Made by a program: the position numbers and the translations under genes. Below, piece after piece: positions 36,326 to 45,873 of a DNA stretch of 64,000 nucleotides (the first letter of the stretch is position 1; every line of letters begins with the position of its first letter). Under the pieces are notes generated by a model. That model saw only the letters and a list, made by a program, of their open reading frames with translations. It did not search any database and had not been told where the DNA came from. Source of the stretch: Pedobacter sp. Leaf250. Lineage in GTDB: Bacteria; Bacteroidota; Bacteroidia; Sphingobacteriales; Sphingobacteriaceae. The stretch lies in assembly GCF_920984735.1 (NCBI RefSeq), contig NZ_CAKLBU010000002.1, positions 1 through 64,000 on the forward strand, written 5' to 3'.

Positions 36326-37285
36326 TTGAACGAATTAAAATTAACTCTGGATACCGTAAATCCTGCTCACTTTTGGGGGGCTAACAACGAGAATTACGAA
36401 ATGATTAAAGGTGCTTTTGCGAAGTTGAAACTGGTAGCGAGAGGTAGTGATGTTAAGGTTCTCGGTGATGAACAGGAACTTAAGGCATTCGAAGACAGGT
36501 TTAACCAGCTTGTTGCACACCTCGAAAAATACAGCTCATTAACTAACAATGATGTTGAATCTATTTTAGGTGCAAAGGCCGCTGGCGTTGCTAAAAAAGA
36601 TGTTGAACAGCCAACTGGTGGAGGAGGCGAGGTAATTGTTTTTGGTACCAATGGATTATTAGTTAAGGCAAGAACAGCCAACCAGCGTAGAATGGTAAGC
36701 AGCATTGCTAAAAATGATATTTTATTTGCCATCGGCCCGGCAGGAACTGGAAAAACCTATACTGCGGTGGCTTTAGCAGTAAGAGCATTAAAGAACAAAG
36801 AAATTAAGAGGATCATTTTAACTCGTCCTGCCGTTGAAGCGGGTGAGAATCTTGGTTTCTTACCAGGTGATTTAAAAGAAAAAATCGACCCCTATTTGCG
36901 CCCGCTTTACGATGCTTTGGATGATATGATTCCTGCAGAAAAGCTAAAATTCTACATCGAAAACAGAACCATTGAAATTGCACCATTGGCTTTTATGCGT
37001 GGCCGTACACTAGATAATTGTTTTGTGATTTTAGATGAAGCGCAAAATGCCACAGACATGCAGTTGAAAATGTTTTTAACGCGGATGGGTCCGACAGCAA
37101 AATTTATAGTTACAGGTGATGTTACTCAAATCGATTTACCAAAGAAACAAATGTCGGGCTTGTTTAACGGATTGAGAATTTTAGAAGATATTAAAGGCAT
37201 TGATATTATTTATTTGAGCGGTGAGGATGTTGTTCGCCATAAATTGGTTAAAGATATTTTGAAAGCTTACGGAGATATTCAATAA
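36326..37285 (+). CDS. PhoH family ATPase, TTG start
   Basis: The 319-residue protein has an N-terminal region with similarity to KH-like folds and a PhoH ATPase domain. Walker A GPAGTGKT is at residues 137-144, RPAVEAGENLGFLPGDLKEK is the PhoH signature, and Walker B is FVILDEAQNA. PhoH-like proteins are linked to RNA metabolism and ribosome biogenesis (YbeZ). No ATG precedes the conserved N-terminus MNELKLTLDTVNP, so the TTG at 36326 is used. A long hairpin follows the gene. Confidence 0.93.
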   Translation: MNELKLTLDTVNPAHFWGANNENYEMIKGAFAKLKLVARGSDVKVLGDEQELKAFEDRFNQLVAHLEKYSSLTNNDVESILGAKAAGVAKKDVEQPTGGGGEVIVFGTNGLLVKARTANQRRMVSSIAKNDILFAIGPAGTGKTYTAVALAVRALKNKEIKRIILTRPAVEAGENLGFLPGDLKEKIDPYLRPLYDALDDMIPAEKLKFYIENRTIEIAPLAFMRGRTLDNCFVILDEAQNATDMQLKMFLTRMGPTAKFIVTGDVTQIDLPKKQMSGLFNGLRILEDIKGIDIIYLSGEDVVRHKLVKDILKAYGDIQ

Positions 37286-37315
37286 GTTGGAGATTAGAGA
37301 ATAGGCTAGGACAGC

Positions 37316-37381
37316 CGTCACCCTGAATTCATTTCAAGGTCTTGATAGCAGGAAAGATGCTGAAATAAATTCAGCATGACG
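37316..37381. repeat. Long imperfect inverted repeat after the PhoH gene
   Basis: The arm starting CGTCACCCTGAATTCATTTC (37316) pairs with the arm ending AAATTCAGCATGACG (37381). About 20 of 23 positions match around a 20-base loop. Like the element at 34409 it begins and ends in GTCA/TGAC. It may act as a transcript-end hairpin for the PhoH gene. Confidence 0.6.
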
Positions 37382-37442
37382 ATGTGGAAAGGCCAAACGT
37401 TATTTATTATTTTCTAATAAAACTTCAATTAGATTTAATTTT

Positions 37443-37721
37443 ATGGGAACCATTAATCTTCAAAGCGATTTCAAACTGTCTTTTGAAAAATTACCTCGTA
37501 CCATCAGGTTAATCGTTTCAAAGAATAATGAAGAATGGATTTGTCGGAAAGAAAAACTTAAAAACCTGTATTCTTTTGCTGAAGTTGATCAGGAACATCT
37601 TTTTAAAGGCAGACTTCAATTATTAAAAAGTGATGGTAAAATAAATATTCAAGTTAAAGATGAACTTATCGGAGCAATTTCCAATGAAGCATTTAAAGAA
37701 GCTTTAAGCAAATTAAAATAA
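37443..37721 (+). CDS. Hypothetical protein, 92 residues
   Basis: I do not recognise the family. The protein is small, basic and soluble (MGTINLQSDFKLSFEKLPRT, DGKINIQVKDELIGAI), with alternating strands and a C-terminal helix ending EALSKLK. It is flanked by the hairpin element upstream and a clear terminator downstream, so it is probably its own transcription unit. Codon use looks like that of its neighbours, which supports a real gene. Confidence 0.65.
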   Translation: MGTINLQSDFKLSFEKLPRTIRLIVSKNNEEWICRKEKLKNLYSFAEVDQEHLFKGRLQLLKSDGKINIQVKDELIGAISNEAFKEALSKLK

Positions 37722-37724
37722 TTT

Positions 37725-37756
37725 AAACCTCGTAGATACAAACTGCGAGGTTTTTT
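37725..37756 (+). terminator. Terminator of the 92-residue gene
   Basis: AAACCTCG pairs with CGAGGTTTTTT across a 13-base loop, starting 3 bases after the stop codon. Confidence 0.8.
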
Positions 37757-37831
37757 ATTTACACATTTTATCTACCAACTTCGTCTTCCAAACTCGCACT
37801 TACCGACTTTTTTATTTATTTTTATGCCCTC

Positions 37832-38776
37832 ATGAAAGCACAAAAAGAAACCAATTTCAATTTTCCAAATCAAAGCAATTTTTACAAAGGTAAAGTACGC
37901 GATGTGTACACCATAGCTGATAAAGTAATGGTAATGGTGGTGTCAGACCGTATTTCTGCATTCGATGTAGTTTTGCCAGAGGCTATTCCTTTTAAAGGCC
38001 AGGTGTTGAACCAAATTGCTGCCAAGTTTTTAGCCGCCACTCAGGATATCGTTCCTAACTGGGTATTGGCTGTTCCAGACCCGATGGTCACCATTGGTCG
38101 TATTTGCGAGCCATTTAAAGTCGAAATGGTTATCAGAGGTTACTTAGCTGGTCATGCCTGGCGTGAGTATAGCGCAGGTAAACGTTCTGTTTGCGGCGTT
38201 TCTTTGCCAGATGGTTTAAAAGAAAACGATAAACTGCCTCAACCAATTATCACTCCAACTACAAAAGCATCTGTTGGGCATGATGAAGATATTTCGAAAG
38301 AGGATATTTTAGCAAAGGGCATTGTTTCCATTTCTGATTACGAACAATTAGAAAAATATACATACGCTTTATATCAGCGTGGGACTGAAATTGCTGCAAA
38401 AAGTGATTTAATTTTAGTTGATACCAAATACGAATTTGGTAAAGCGGATGGCGTAATTTACTTAATTGATGAAATTCACACACCAGATTCTTCACGTTAT
38501 TTTTATGCTAAAGGATACCAGGAACGCCAAAATGCCGATGAGCCTCAAAAGCAACTTTCGAAAGAATTTGTTAGAAAATGGCTGATTGAAAATGGTTTTC
38601 AGGGTAAAGATGGTCAGGTAATTCCAGAGATGACACCAGAAATTGTAAATTCTATTTCTGAACGCTACATAGAACTTTACGAAAAAATTGTTGGCGAAAA
38701 ATTTGTTAAAGCCGATGCTGATGCCATTGCAAATCGTATTGAAAGCAATGTTGTAAAGGCTTTGGAAACCCTTTAA
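37832..38776 (+). CDS. purC: SAICAR synthetase (phosphoribosylaminoimidazole-succinocarboxamide synthase)
   Basis: PurC joins CAIR and aspartate with ATP in purine synthesis. The 314-residue protein belongs to the longer, eukaryote-like class. It shows [40 protein letters not shown], the CAIR-binding [14 protein letters not shown] and the LVDTKYEFG acidic motif. No other pur gene is nearby. The STAS-domain gene follows after 35 bases. Confidence 0.96.
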   Translation: MKAQKETNFNFPNQSNFYKGKVRDVYTIADKVMVMVVSDRISAFDVVLPEAIPFKGQVLNQIAAKFLAATQDIVPNWVLAVPDPMVTIGRICEPFKVEMVIRGYLAGHAWREYSAGKRSVCGVSLPDGLKENDKLPQPIITPTTKASVGHDEDISKEDILAKGIVSISDYEQLEKYTYALYQRGTEIAAKSDLILVDTKYEFGKADGVIYLIDEIHTPDSSRYFYAKGYQERQNADEPQKQLSKEFVRKWLIENGFQGKDGQVIPEMTPEIVNSISERYIELYEKIVGEKFVKADADAIANRIESNVVKALETL

Positions 38777-38811
38777 ATTTTTATACATTAGTAAAATAAA
38801 GATTAGAAGAG

Positions 38812-39189
38812 ATGAAATTTTCAGTAGATAAACATGAGAAATATGTAACCTTAAAGTTAAAAGAACCTAAGTTTACAAATGATAATTCCCCTGGTTTAAA
38901 ATCTGAATTATATTTACTTAACGCTGAAGGATTTAAGAATATAATAGTTGATTTAAGTCATGTGAAAGAATGTACAGATGCACAAGATTTAAGTTGCTTA
39001 CTCGTAGGAGATAGACTTTGTAAATCAGCAGGCGGGTTATTTATTGTAACAGGAATTAACGATGAAATTGCCCCAATCATAGAATTATCAAACATATTTC
39101 AATCTGTAACGTTTGTAAATACATTAGAGGAAGCTACTGATTTCATATTTATGGATGAATTAGAGAAAGAATTCAGAGGCGCAAAATAA
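38812..39189 (+). CDS. STAS-domain protein (anti-sigma-factor antagonist-like)
   Basis: The 125-residue protein has a STAS fold: strand-rich N-terminus (FSVDKHEKYVTLKLKE), then FKNIIVDLSHVKECTDAQDL, where SpoIIAA-type proteins carry a phosphorylatable serine two positions after the aspartate. Here the region reads ECTDAQDLSCLL, so the phospho-site is not obvious (T or S). No partner kinase or sigma factor is encoded beside it. Role in partner switching is inferred from the fold only. Confidence 0.8.
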   Translation: MKFSVDKHEKYVTLKLKEPKFTNDNSPGLKSELYLLNAEGFKNIIVDLSHVKECTDAQDLSCLLVGDRLCKSAGGLFIVTGINDEIAPIIELSNIFQSVTFVNTLEEATDFIFMDELEKEFRGAK

Positions 39190-39210
39190 ATTCATTTAAA
39201 TAAAATTTAG

Positions 39211-39243
39211 GCCTCGTAGTTTATAAAATCTACGAGGCTTTTA
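39211..39243 (+). terminator. Terminator of the STAS gene
   Basis: GCCTCGTAG pairs perfectly with CTACGAGGC around a 10-base loop, followed by TTTT. Confidence 0.82.
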
Positions 39244-39256
39244 TATATCATATACC

Positions 39257-40162
39257 ATGAAGTTTGAAGTTACAATTTTAGGAAGTAGTTCGGCGACACC
39301 TGTGTACAACAGGAATCCATCGGCGCAGCTTTTAAATTGTAACGAAAAATTTTACTTAATTGATTGTGGAGAAGGAACGCAGCAACAGCTCACTAAATAC
39401 AATCTAAAGGCTGCCAGAATTGACTATATTTTTATCAGCCATTTACACGGCGACCACTACTTTGGCTTAATTGGCTTACTTTCCAGTTTGCATCTTAACG
39501 GGCGTGTTAAACCAATGCAAATTTTCGGGCCAAAACCATTACTGGAGATTTTAGAAATTCAGTTTAAATATTCTGATACGGTTCTTCGTTATCCAATTGA
39601 ATTCTTTCCTACAGAAGCTGATGAATCGAGACAGATTTTTGAAAATCAGGATTTAACTGTCAAAACGATCATATTAAATCATCGCATTCCGACAACAGGA
39701 TTCATATTTGAGCAGAAGCAAAGACAACGTAAGCTGATTAAAGAAAAGACGGATGAAATTCCTATGGCTTATTACACAGCATTGAAAAAAGGTTTAGATG
39801 TTGAATTGCCCGATGGAGAAGTTTTAAAGAGTGAAGATTATACTTCACCAGCTGATTTGCCCAGAAGCTATGCCTATTGTTCTGATACGATGTATGATGA
39901 GCGATATTTTCCAATTATAAATGGTTGCAATACACTTTACCACGAAGCTACTTTTATGCATGAGCTTGTAGATAGAGCGAATGAAACACATCACACAACA
40001 GCTTTACAAGCAGGAGAGGTAGCTAAAATCAACGCTGTTGAAAAGTTATTGATCGGTCACTTTTCATCCCGTTATAAAACCCTTCAAATGCTATTAGAGG
40101 AAACTCAATCTGTTTTTGAAAATACAGAACTAGCAGTAGAAGGAAGAACTTTTCAATTGTAA
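39257..40162 (+). CDS. rnz: Ribonuclease Z
   Basis: RNase Z removes 3' trailers from tRNA precursors. The 301-residue metallo-beta-lactamase protein has the zinc motif HLHGDH with H62, H64, D66 and H67, preceded by LLNCNEKFYLIDCGEGTQQQ. It also has the late histidine motif LLIGHFSSRY, and the exosite region around residues 155-190. The length is typical of short RNase Z. It stands alone between two terminators. Confidence 0.95.
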   Translation: MKFEVTILGSSSATPVYNRNPSAQLLNCNEKFYLIDCGEGTQQQLTKYNLKAARIDYIFISHLHGDHYFGLIGLLSSLHLNGRVKPMQIFGPKPLLEILEIQFKYSDTVLRYPIEFFPTEADESRQIFENQDLTVKTIILNHRIPTTGFIFEQKQRQRKLIKEKTDEIPMAYYTALKKGLDVELPDGEVLKSEDYTSPADLPRSYAYCSDTMYDERYFPIINGCNTLYHEATFMHELVDRANETHHTTALQAGEVAKINAVEKLLIGHFSSRYKTLQMLLEETQSVFENTELAVEGRTFQL

Positions 40163-40293
40163 ACCGAACGAATCTTATAAACCTTTTTGCAGCGATATCC
40201 TTTTAACTTTTTCTGTTAAAAGATTTAGTGTAAAGAAGGAACAGATTTTAATATTCGTACTGCAATTGCTTTTCCAAATATTTAGAATGGAAA

Positions 40294-40322
40294 AAGCCTT
40301 GCAATTATAAACCGCAAGGCTT
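40294..40322 (-). terminator. Terminator of the MCE-domain gene
   Basis: AAGCCTTGC and GCAAGGCTT form a 9-bp stem with an 11-base loop; the minus-strand transcript continues into a U run. It begins 21 bases past the stop of the MCE gene. Confidence 0.75.
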
Positions 40323-40342
40323 CCATTTGTATGATTAATTTT

Positions 40343-41296
40343 TTACTTATCTTTTTTGTTGCCACCACCAAATACAGAGAAGTGAACGTAACGCTTAGGA
40401 TTTGCTTTTAAATCTATCATCAACTCATCAAGATTTTTTGATGCATTATTTAGGTTTTGGTACATCTTATCATCATTTAACAATAAACCCAAACTTCCTT
40501 TGCCATCTTTAATACCTGTAATTACACTTTGCAAATCGGCGATAGCATTATTGGCGTTATCTAAGGTCTGCTTAAAATTAGCAGCGGCAAACTTATCGGT
40601 TACTGTATTAATGTTTGTTAAAATATCGCTAATTTTTTGATTGTTATTATTCAGGTTAGCCGTAATGCCTTCCACATTTTTAAATATGGCCTCAATACGA
40701 GCACTTTCCGAACCTACTAAACCATCTACTTTTTTCGATGTAGTTTCTAACGAAGCCAATGTTCCAGCGATGCTATTAAAACTTTTATCAACATTTTTTT
40801 GGAAGTTTGGATTAAGAATAGAATTTACACTGCTCAAAATAGAATCCATTTTGCCAATGATTAACTCTGCTTTCTTTTGAACCGGCTGAACTTGTTCCAT
40901 TAAACCTTTTTCCACATTGGCATTAAGTGTGAAACCATCTTCAGCCATTTTTTTAGAGTTCCCTAACGACATTACAATCGCTTTGCTACCCAATAGATCG
41001 GTACCTTCTAATTTAGCTACACTATTCTCTGGAATATCATATTTGCTATTGATGCTTAGTGTGGCTAAGATAGTTCCACCTGGCTCTAACTGAAGTTTAG
41101 CCACGCGGCCGATTTGGTAACCATTTATAAGAACAGGTTTCGAAACCGTTAATCCATCAACTCTGGTGTATCTTGCAAATAAGGTTGTTTCGCTAGAAAA
41201 GATGGAATTACCTTTTAAAAAATTGTATCCTATAATGAGTAAAGCGATGGCAAATGCTGCTAAAATCCCTACTTTGGTTTCGTTTTTAATCTTCAT
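40343..41296 (-). CDS. MlaD/MCE-domain lipid transport protein
   Basis: The protein has one N-terminal membrane anchor (VGILAAFAIALLIIGYNFLK) and an MCE domain (TRVDGLTVSKPVLINGYQIG, KLQLEPGGTILATLSI), followed by a long helical tail (about 150-300). MCE proteins carry phospholipids between the membranes as part of an ABC system. No MlaE or MlaF gene is adjacent. I start at the ATG at 41296 because a -7 promoter element overlaps the upstream in-frame start at 41329. Confidence 0.9.
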   Translation of the reverse strand: MKIKNETKVGILAAFAIALLIIGYNFLKGNSIFSSETTLFARYTRVDGLTVSKPVLINGYQIGRVAKLQLEPGGTILATLSINSKYDIPENSVAKLEGTDLLGSKAIVMSLGNSKKMAEDGFTLNANVEKGLMEQVQPVQKKAELIIGKMDSILSSVNSILNPNFQKNVDKSFNSIAGTLASLETTSKKVDGLVGSESARIEAIFKNVEGITANLNNNNQKISDILTNINTVTDKFAAANFKQTLDNANNAIADLQSVITGIKDGKGSLGLLLNDDKMYQNLNNASKNLDELMIDLKANPKRYVHFSVFGGGNKKDK

Positions 41297-41326
41297 GAGT
41301 GTTTTTTCTTTGACGGATACAAGTGG

Positions 41327-41334
41327 CAAAAGTA
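41327..41334 (-). promoter_or_regulatory. -7 element of the MCE gene promoter
   Basis: TACTTTTG on the minus strand matches TAnnTTTG exactly and would start transcription about 25 bases before the ATG at 41296. No -33 TTG is visible. Confidence 0.5.
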
Positions 41335-41450
41335 GTAATTATTACTTGTCCGAGGCGTAATTCTTTAATTTATAGTGCAAATTATGTTTGTTATTACATA
41401 ATGCTTACACAGTGGTTTTTGTTTGATGAATAAATATTTAAAATGCTAGA

Positions 41451-42227
41451 TTATTTAACTTCAACCGATTTTTTATAACTTTTAATAGCAGCTAATATCG
41501 AGTCGGCAATCTCAATCTGACCAGTTTCAGAATTGATATATTTTTCCTCTTCCTTATTAGATATAAAACCCACTTCTGTTAATACAGCTGGCATTCCGCA
41601 CCGCTGAAGTACCAAAACGCCTTGCTCTTTCACTCCCCGGCTTGCTCTTTTATCTCTGCTGATGTAACTGGTCTGTATTAATTTTGCGAATTTAATGCTT
41701 TTATCCCGAAACGTGTTTTTTAATAATGATAAAAGAATAAATGTGCCTGGATCGTTTGGATCGTAACCATCATATTTACTTTTATAATTTTTCTCCAGTT
41801 TAATATCGGCATTTTCCCTGATTGCAGCGTCTTGTTCTTTTAATCTATGTGATCCGGCAACAAGTGTTTCAGCCCCTTTAATATGTTTGTTTCCAGGAGG
41901 CATGGAATTACAGTGGATAGATATAAAAAGATCTGCGTTGGCATCATTTGCGATTTCAGCCCTCTTATACAAATCAACATCAACATCTTTTGTGCGGGTA
42001 TAAATTACTTTAACATCTGGCAACTCGGCTTTTATCCTTGCTCCCAATTTTAAGGCAACTTTTAATGCGATGGCTTTTTCTGTAGAAAAACTTCCGGAAG
42101 CACCCGGTTTTTTACCACCATGTCCGGGATCGATTACAATAGTTTTAATTTTATATCCCTGGGCAAAAGATTGGCTGGAGATAAAGAGAGTTGTTAAAAG
42201 AAGAAATGCAAGAAGTTTAATCTTCAT
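41451..42227 (-). CDS. N-acetylmuramoyl-L-alanine amidase, first of a tandem pair
   Basis: This zinc amidase of the Amidase_3 type cleaves the bond between muramic acid and the stem peptide in the periplasm. The 258-residue protein has a signal peptide ending SQSFAQ and the zinc ligands in IDPGHGGKKPG, a glutamate in KGAETLVAG-type context and ISIHCNSMP. It ends with VLTEVGFISNKEEEKYI, typical of AmiABC-like enzymes. It follows its paralogue by 20 bases; the two share the signal-peptide junction AQxYKIKTIVID. Confidence 0.92.
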   Translation of the reverse strand: MKIKLLAFLLLTTLFISSQSFAQGYKIKTIVIDPGHGGKKPGASGSFSTEKAIALKVALKLGARIKAELPDVKVIYTRTKDVDVDLYKRAEIANDANADLFISIHCNSMPPGNKHIKGAETLVAGSHRLKEQDAAIRENADIKLEKNYKSKYDGYDPNDPGTFILLSLLKNTFRDKSIKFAKLIQTSYISRDKRASRGVKEQGVLVLQRCGMPAVLTEVGFISNKEEEKYINSETGQIEIADSILAAIKSYKKSVEVK

Positions 42228-42247
42228 TATTTTTGGGATGGATTGAA

Positions 42248-43111
42248 TTAGAAGGATGTTTCTGCGATGCGTTTATAGTTTTTTATAGCTTTAATTATTC
42301 CATTAACAATTTCTGTTTGCCCTTCTACTGAGTTCATATAATCTTCCTCATCAGGATTACTCACAAAACCAATTTCAGTTAAAACTGCAGGCATGGAAGC
42401 TCTTGCCAAAACTGCTAAGCTTTTTTCCTGTACGCCACGGTTAATTCTGCCTGCACTGATATACTCTTGCTGTAGTAAGGAAGCAAATTTTAAACTTCTT
42501 TCTCTATTGGTTTGTTTCATCAAAGAAAGCATGATATCATTCTCTGGAGTATTAGCAATAAAACCTTCGTAGTTTTTCTGATAGTTATCTTCCAAAAACA
42601 TCGAAGCATTTTCCCTTTTAATAACTTCATCTTGCTCCCCTAAACGTCCGGTACCGGATACGAAAGTTTCAGTACCACGAGTAGAAGTACTTTTAGAAAC
42701 AACAGAACGGTAAATGGGAACTTTTCTGCCTTTAACCTTTTTATAATAATCTACAACTTTCGATACCCTTACCGGCATATCGTTTAAGTGAATGGAGATA
42801 AAAAGATCTGCTTTTGCATTGTTTGCGATATTTATTCTCTCGTATAAAGGAATAAAAACATCTGTTTGCCTGGTGTAAATAACTTTGATATCTTTTATGC
42901 TATCTTGAAGTGCTTTACCTAAGTTTAGCGCTGTTTTTAACGCTACATCTTTTTCTTTTGAATAAACGCCATGAGTAGCGCCATCCTTTCCTCCGTGACC
43001 GGCATCAATTACGATTGTTTTAATTTTATATTCTTGCGCAAAGGCTTGATTATCAATTGTATTGGTTAAGACAAAACAAATAATAAATGTTAAAATGGTT
43101 TTAAGATACAT
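42248..43111 (-). CDS. N-acetylmuramoyl-L-alanine amidase, second of a tandem pair
   Basis: This is a longer paralogue of the neighbouring amidase with the same zinc motif (IDAGHGGKDGATHG) and the ISIHLNDMP and VLTEIGFVSNPDEEDYM regions. It has an insertion of about 25 residues (KVVDYYKKVKGRKVPIYRSV) after the second motif. I start at 43111 (MYLKTILTF), which aligns the signal peptide with the paralogue. Earlier in-frame starts at 43156 and 43177 lie at or above a probable promoter. Tandem duplication is inferred. Confidence 0.9.
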   Translation of the reverse strand: MYLKTILTFIICFVLTNTIDNQAFAQEYKIKTIVIDAGHGGKDGATHGVYSKEKDVALKTALNLGKALQDSIKDIKVIYTRQTDVFIPLYERINIANNAKADLFISIHLNDMPVRVSKVVDYYKKVKGRKVPIYRSVVSKSTSTRGTETFVSGTGRLGEQDEVIKRENASMFLEDNYQKNYEGFIANTPENDIMLSLMKQTNRERSLKFASLLQQEYISAGRINRGVQEKSLAVLARASMPAVLTEIGFVSNPDEEDYMNSVEGQTEIVNGIIKAIKNYKRIAETSF

Positions 43112-43161
43112 CAATGGTATATTTTTCACTAATTTTGAACGTTTTTGATTAAACATTTGTG

Positions 43162-43169
43162 CAAAAATA
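43162..43169 (-). promoter_or_regulatory. Possible -7 element of the amidase pair
   Basis: TATTTTTG on the minus strand matches TAnnTTTG and would leave a leader of about 45 bases before the ATG at 43111. It lies within the spacer shared with the divergent lptD-like gene. Confidence 0.4.
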
Positions 43170-43185
43170 ACATTCAAATACGAAT

Positions 43186-45870
43186 TTGAAACTTCTTACT
43201 AGCTCTATTTTACTAATTTCTGTCATTTTATTAACACATGGTGTTGGTAAAGCTAACGCATTTTCTTCTTTTTCATTGCAACAAATCATTCAGCAAGACA
43301 CTTCAAAAAGAGATACAACAAGGAAAGTGACTCCAAATAATGGTGGATTAGATCAAAAAGTAGAGTACCGGGCAGATTCGGTTCGCTTCAGTAAAAACAA
43401 AAGTATTGTTTACATGTTCGGAAACGCCAGGGTAAATTACGGCGATTTTGAACTTGATGCTGATTATATCCGTTACGATTCGCAAAACAAGCTCATTTTT
43501 GCCAGCGGACGAACAGATCCTAAAACAAACAGATATATTGGGAAACCTATTTTTAAGTCGGGTACAGACGGTTCTGCAATAGCCGATTCACTTTATTATA
43601 ATTCTGAAACGACCAAAGCAAAAGTATACGGTGTGTTCTCCGAACAAGAGGGTGGTTATTTTTCTGGCGGACAAAGTAAAAAACAAATTGACGACGAGCT
43701 ACACATTAAAAATGTGATGTACAGTACTTGTAATTTGCCTCACCCACATTTTGGCATTTTAATAACCAAAGGTATTGCTACAGAAAAGCAGATTATCAGT
43801 GGTCCAATGTATATGGTTTTTGAAGGTGTACCCACGCCAATCGGTTTACCTTTTGCATTTTTCCCTAAACCAAATAAACGAACTTCGGGGATTATTTTAC
43901 CAAGCCCAGGCGAAGATGCCACACGTGGTTTCTTTCTACAAAATGGTGGTTATTACTTAGGATTAAATGATTACTGGGATGCTAAATTACTGGGAAGTAT
44001 TTATACAAATGGTTCTTACGAAACCAATGTAACCAGTAATTATATTAAACGATATAAATTTAGTGGTAACATTGGTATAAGCTATAATAGCGTTAAAAAT
44101 GGTTTGGAAGGAACTGAAGCTTTCGAAAACCCGAATAAAGATTTTAGCATCAGGTGGTCGCACTCTCAAAACGCTAATGCCAATCCTGGAACTACTTTTA
44201 GTGCCAGCGTTAATATTACCTCGAGCAGTTATTACACCAATAGCCCTGCAAATCTTAACTATGATTTGAATGCGATTGCAAACAATACCACCAACAGTAG
44301 TATTAGTTATTCCAAAACTTTTTCCAACAACATGAATTATTCGTTATCAATGACGAGTAATCAAACATTACGTACACGAGATGTATCCATCAGATTGCCA
44401 GATGCAACTTTTAATGTGCCTACTTTTAGTCCTTTTGATTCTAAAACACGTTTGGGCGAACAAAAATGGTATCAGAAAATTACTGTTGGATATGCTTTAC
44501 AAGGTACAAACGCTATCGATACCAAGGATAGTTTACTGTTCCAAAATGATGGCTTAAAAAGGTTAAGATCTGGATTTAGCCATACCATTCCAATTAACAT
44601 GTCGTTTACGGCATTGAAATATTTAAACTTCTCATTAGGAGGTAGTTATAATGAAGTTTGGAATTTTCAACACATACAAAAAAAGTTTACCACTTTCGAT
44701 GACGGAACTTACACTGAAAGAATTGATACTTTAAGCGGCTTTAAAAGGGCTGGGAGTTATAGCCTTTCTACCAGTATGTCGACTAAAATTTACGGACAAA
44801 AGAAGTTTAAAAATTTAGGGAACATCATGGCCATGCGCCATGTAATAACGCCAAACGTTTCATTTAACTATTCACCAGATTTTACTAAAGCAGGCAGTGG
44901 GCCGTTTTTGGCTGCAGTATCTGAAAATGAGTTTGTTGATGCGCAACGAACAATTAAGAAACCTATTATTGATCAGTTTGGGAATCCATTAACGTATTCT
45001 ATTTTTCAGGGGATGGCTTACCAAGGATCATTTCCAGGAAAGTCTGCTGCAATAGGTTTTGGTGTAGATAACACAGTCGAATTAAAAGTGAAATCCAGTA
45101 AAGACACTACTGGAACTGGCGAAAGAAAAATTCCGATTATTCAGGGCTTAAGTATTTCAGGTTCTTATAATTTTCTTGCTCCAAGAAATAAACTATCAAC
45201 CTTGAGTTTTAATGGTCGATCTCAATTCACCGATAAATTAGGAATAAACTACAATGGTACGTTCGATCCTTATGATTTGGATGAAGCTACCGATCCTGTT
45301 ACAGGGCAAAAAACATTTACAAGAAGCAACAATTTTACGCTCCGTAGAGGCGGGCGGTTGGCAAGGTTAACAAATATTGGTTTCTCATTTGATTATAGCT
45401 TAAATCCTGAGGCGTTAAAAAAGAAAAATGAGGCTAATGATAAGTTAAGTGAAACTGCTAAAGAAAAAGGTTTATCTCCACTGCAATCAGAGCAATTGGC
45501 AGCCATCAGTAGAGATCCCAATGCATTTGTCGATTTCAATATTCCATGGAATTTTTCATTCTCTTATAGTTTTCAATACAGCAATGATTTTGGCGTAAGT
45601 ACAACAAGCAATACCTTAAATTTTAACGGAGATTTTAACCTGACCCCAAAATGGAAATTCACATTTAATTCAGGTTACGATTTTCAAAATAACGGATTAA
45701 CGCCTATGAATATCGGTATCTACCGAGATTTACATTGTTGGGATATGAGTGTAAATTGGGTGCCTTATGGAGCGTATAAAAGTTATTCGGTAACACTAAA
45801 AGTTAAGGCATCAATTCTTCAGGATTTAAAATTGAGCAAAAGACAAGGTTTCTACAATACATACCAGTAA
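43186..45870 (+). CDS. lptD: LptD-like outer-membrane LPS assembly protein, TTG start
   Basis: The 894-residue protein has a signal peptide (SSILLISVILLTHGVGKANA), then an OstA/LptA-like N-terminal domain (VEYRADSVRFSKNKSIVYMF, FELDADYIRYDSQNKLIFAS) and a long C-terminal beta-barrel rich in aromatic-ending strands. LptD inserts LPS into the outer leaflet together with LptE. The Bacteroidota form diverges strongly from E. coli LptD, so the assignment rests on architecture and motif. No ATG precedes the signal peptide, so TTG at 43186 is the start. Confidence 0.86.
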   Translation: MKLLTSSILLISVILLTHGVGKANAFSSFSLQQIIQQDTSKRDTTRKVTPNNGGLDQKVEYRADSVRFSKNKSIVYMFGNARVNYGDFELDADYIRYDSQNKLIFASGRTDPKTNRYIGKPIFKSGTDGSAIADSLYYNSETTKAKVYGVFSEQEGGYFSGGQSKKQIDDELHIKNVMYSTCNLPHPHFGILITKGIATEKQIISGPMYMVFEGVPTPIGLPFAFFPKPNKRTSGIILPSPGEDATRGFFLQNGGYYLGLNDYWDAKLLGSIYTNGSYETNVTSNYIKRYKFSGNIGISYNSVKNGLEGTEAFENPNKDFSIRWSHSQNANANPGTTFSASVNITSSSYYTNSPANLNYDLNAIANNTTNSSISYSKTFSNNMNYSLSMTSNQTLRTRDVSIRLPDATFNVPTFSPFDSKTRLGEQKWYQKITVGYALQGTNAIDTKDSLLFQNDGLKRLRSGFSHTIPINMSFTALKYLNFSLGGSYNEVWNFQHIQKKFTTFDDGTYTERIDTLSGFKRAGSYSLSTSMSTKIYGQKKFKNLGNIMAMRHVITPNVSFNYSPDFTKAGSGPFLAAVSENEFVDAQRTIKKPIIDQFGNPLTYSIFQGMAYQGSFPGKSAAIGFGVDNTVELKVKSSKDTTGTGERKIPIIQGLSISGSYNFLAPRNKLSTLSFNGRSQFTDKLGINYNGTFDPYDLDEATDPVTGQKTFTRSNNFTLRRGGRLARLTNIGFSFDYSLNPEALKKKNEANDKLSETAKEKGLSPLQSEQLAAISRDPNAFVDFNIPWNFSFSYSFQYSNDFGVSTTSNTLNFNGDFNLTPKWKFTFNSGYDFQNNGLTPMNIGIYRDLHCWDMSVNWVPYGAYKSYSVTLKVKASILQDLKLSKRQGFYNTYQ

Positions 45871-45873
45871 ATT

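Noticed and set aside
34409..37381. Palindromes as insertion-sequence ends
   Set aside because: No transposase or target duplication is visible; the symmetric units are short and self-contained.
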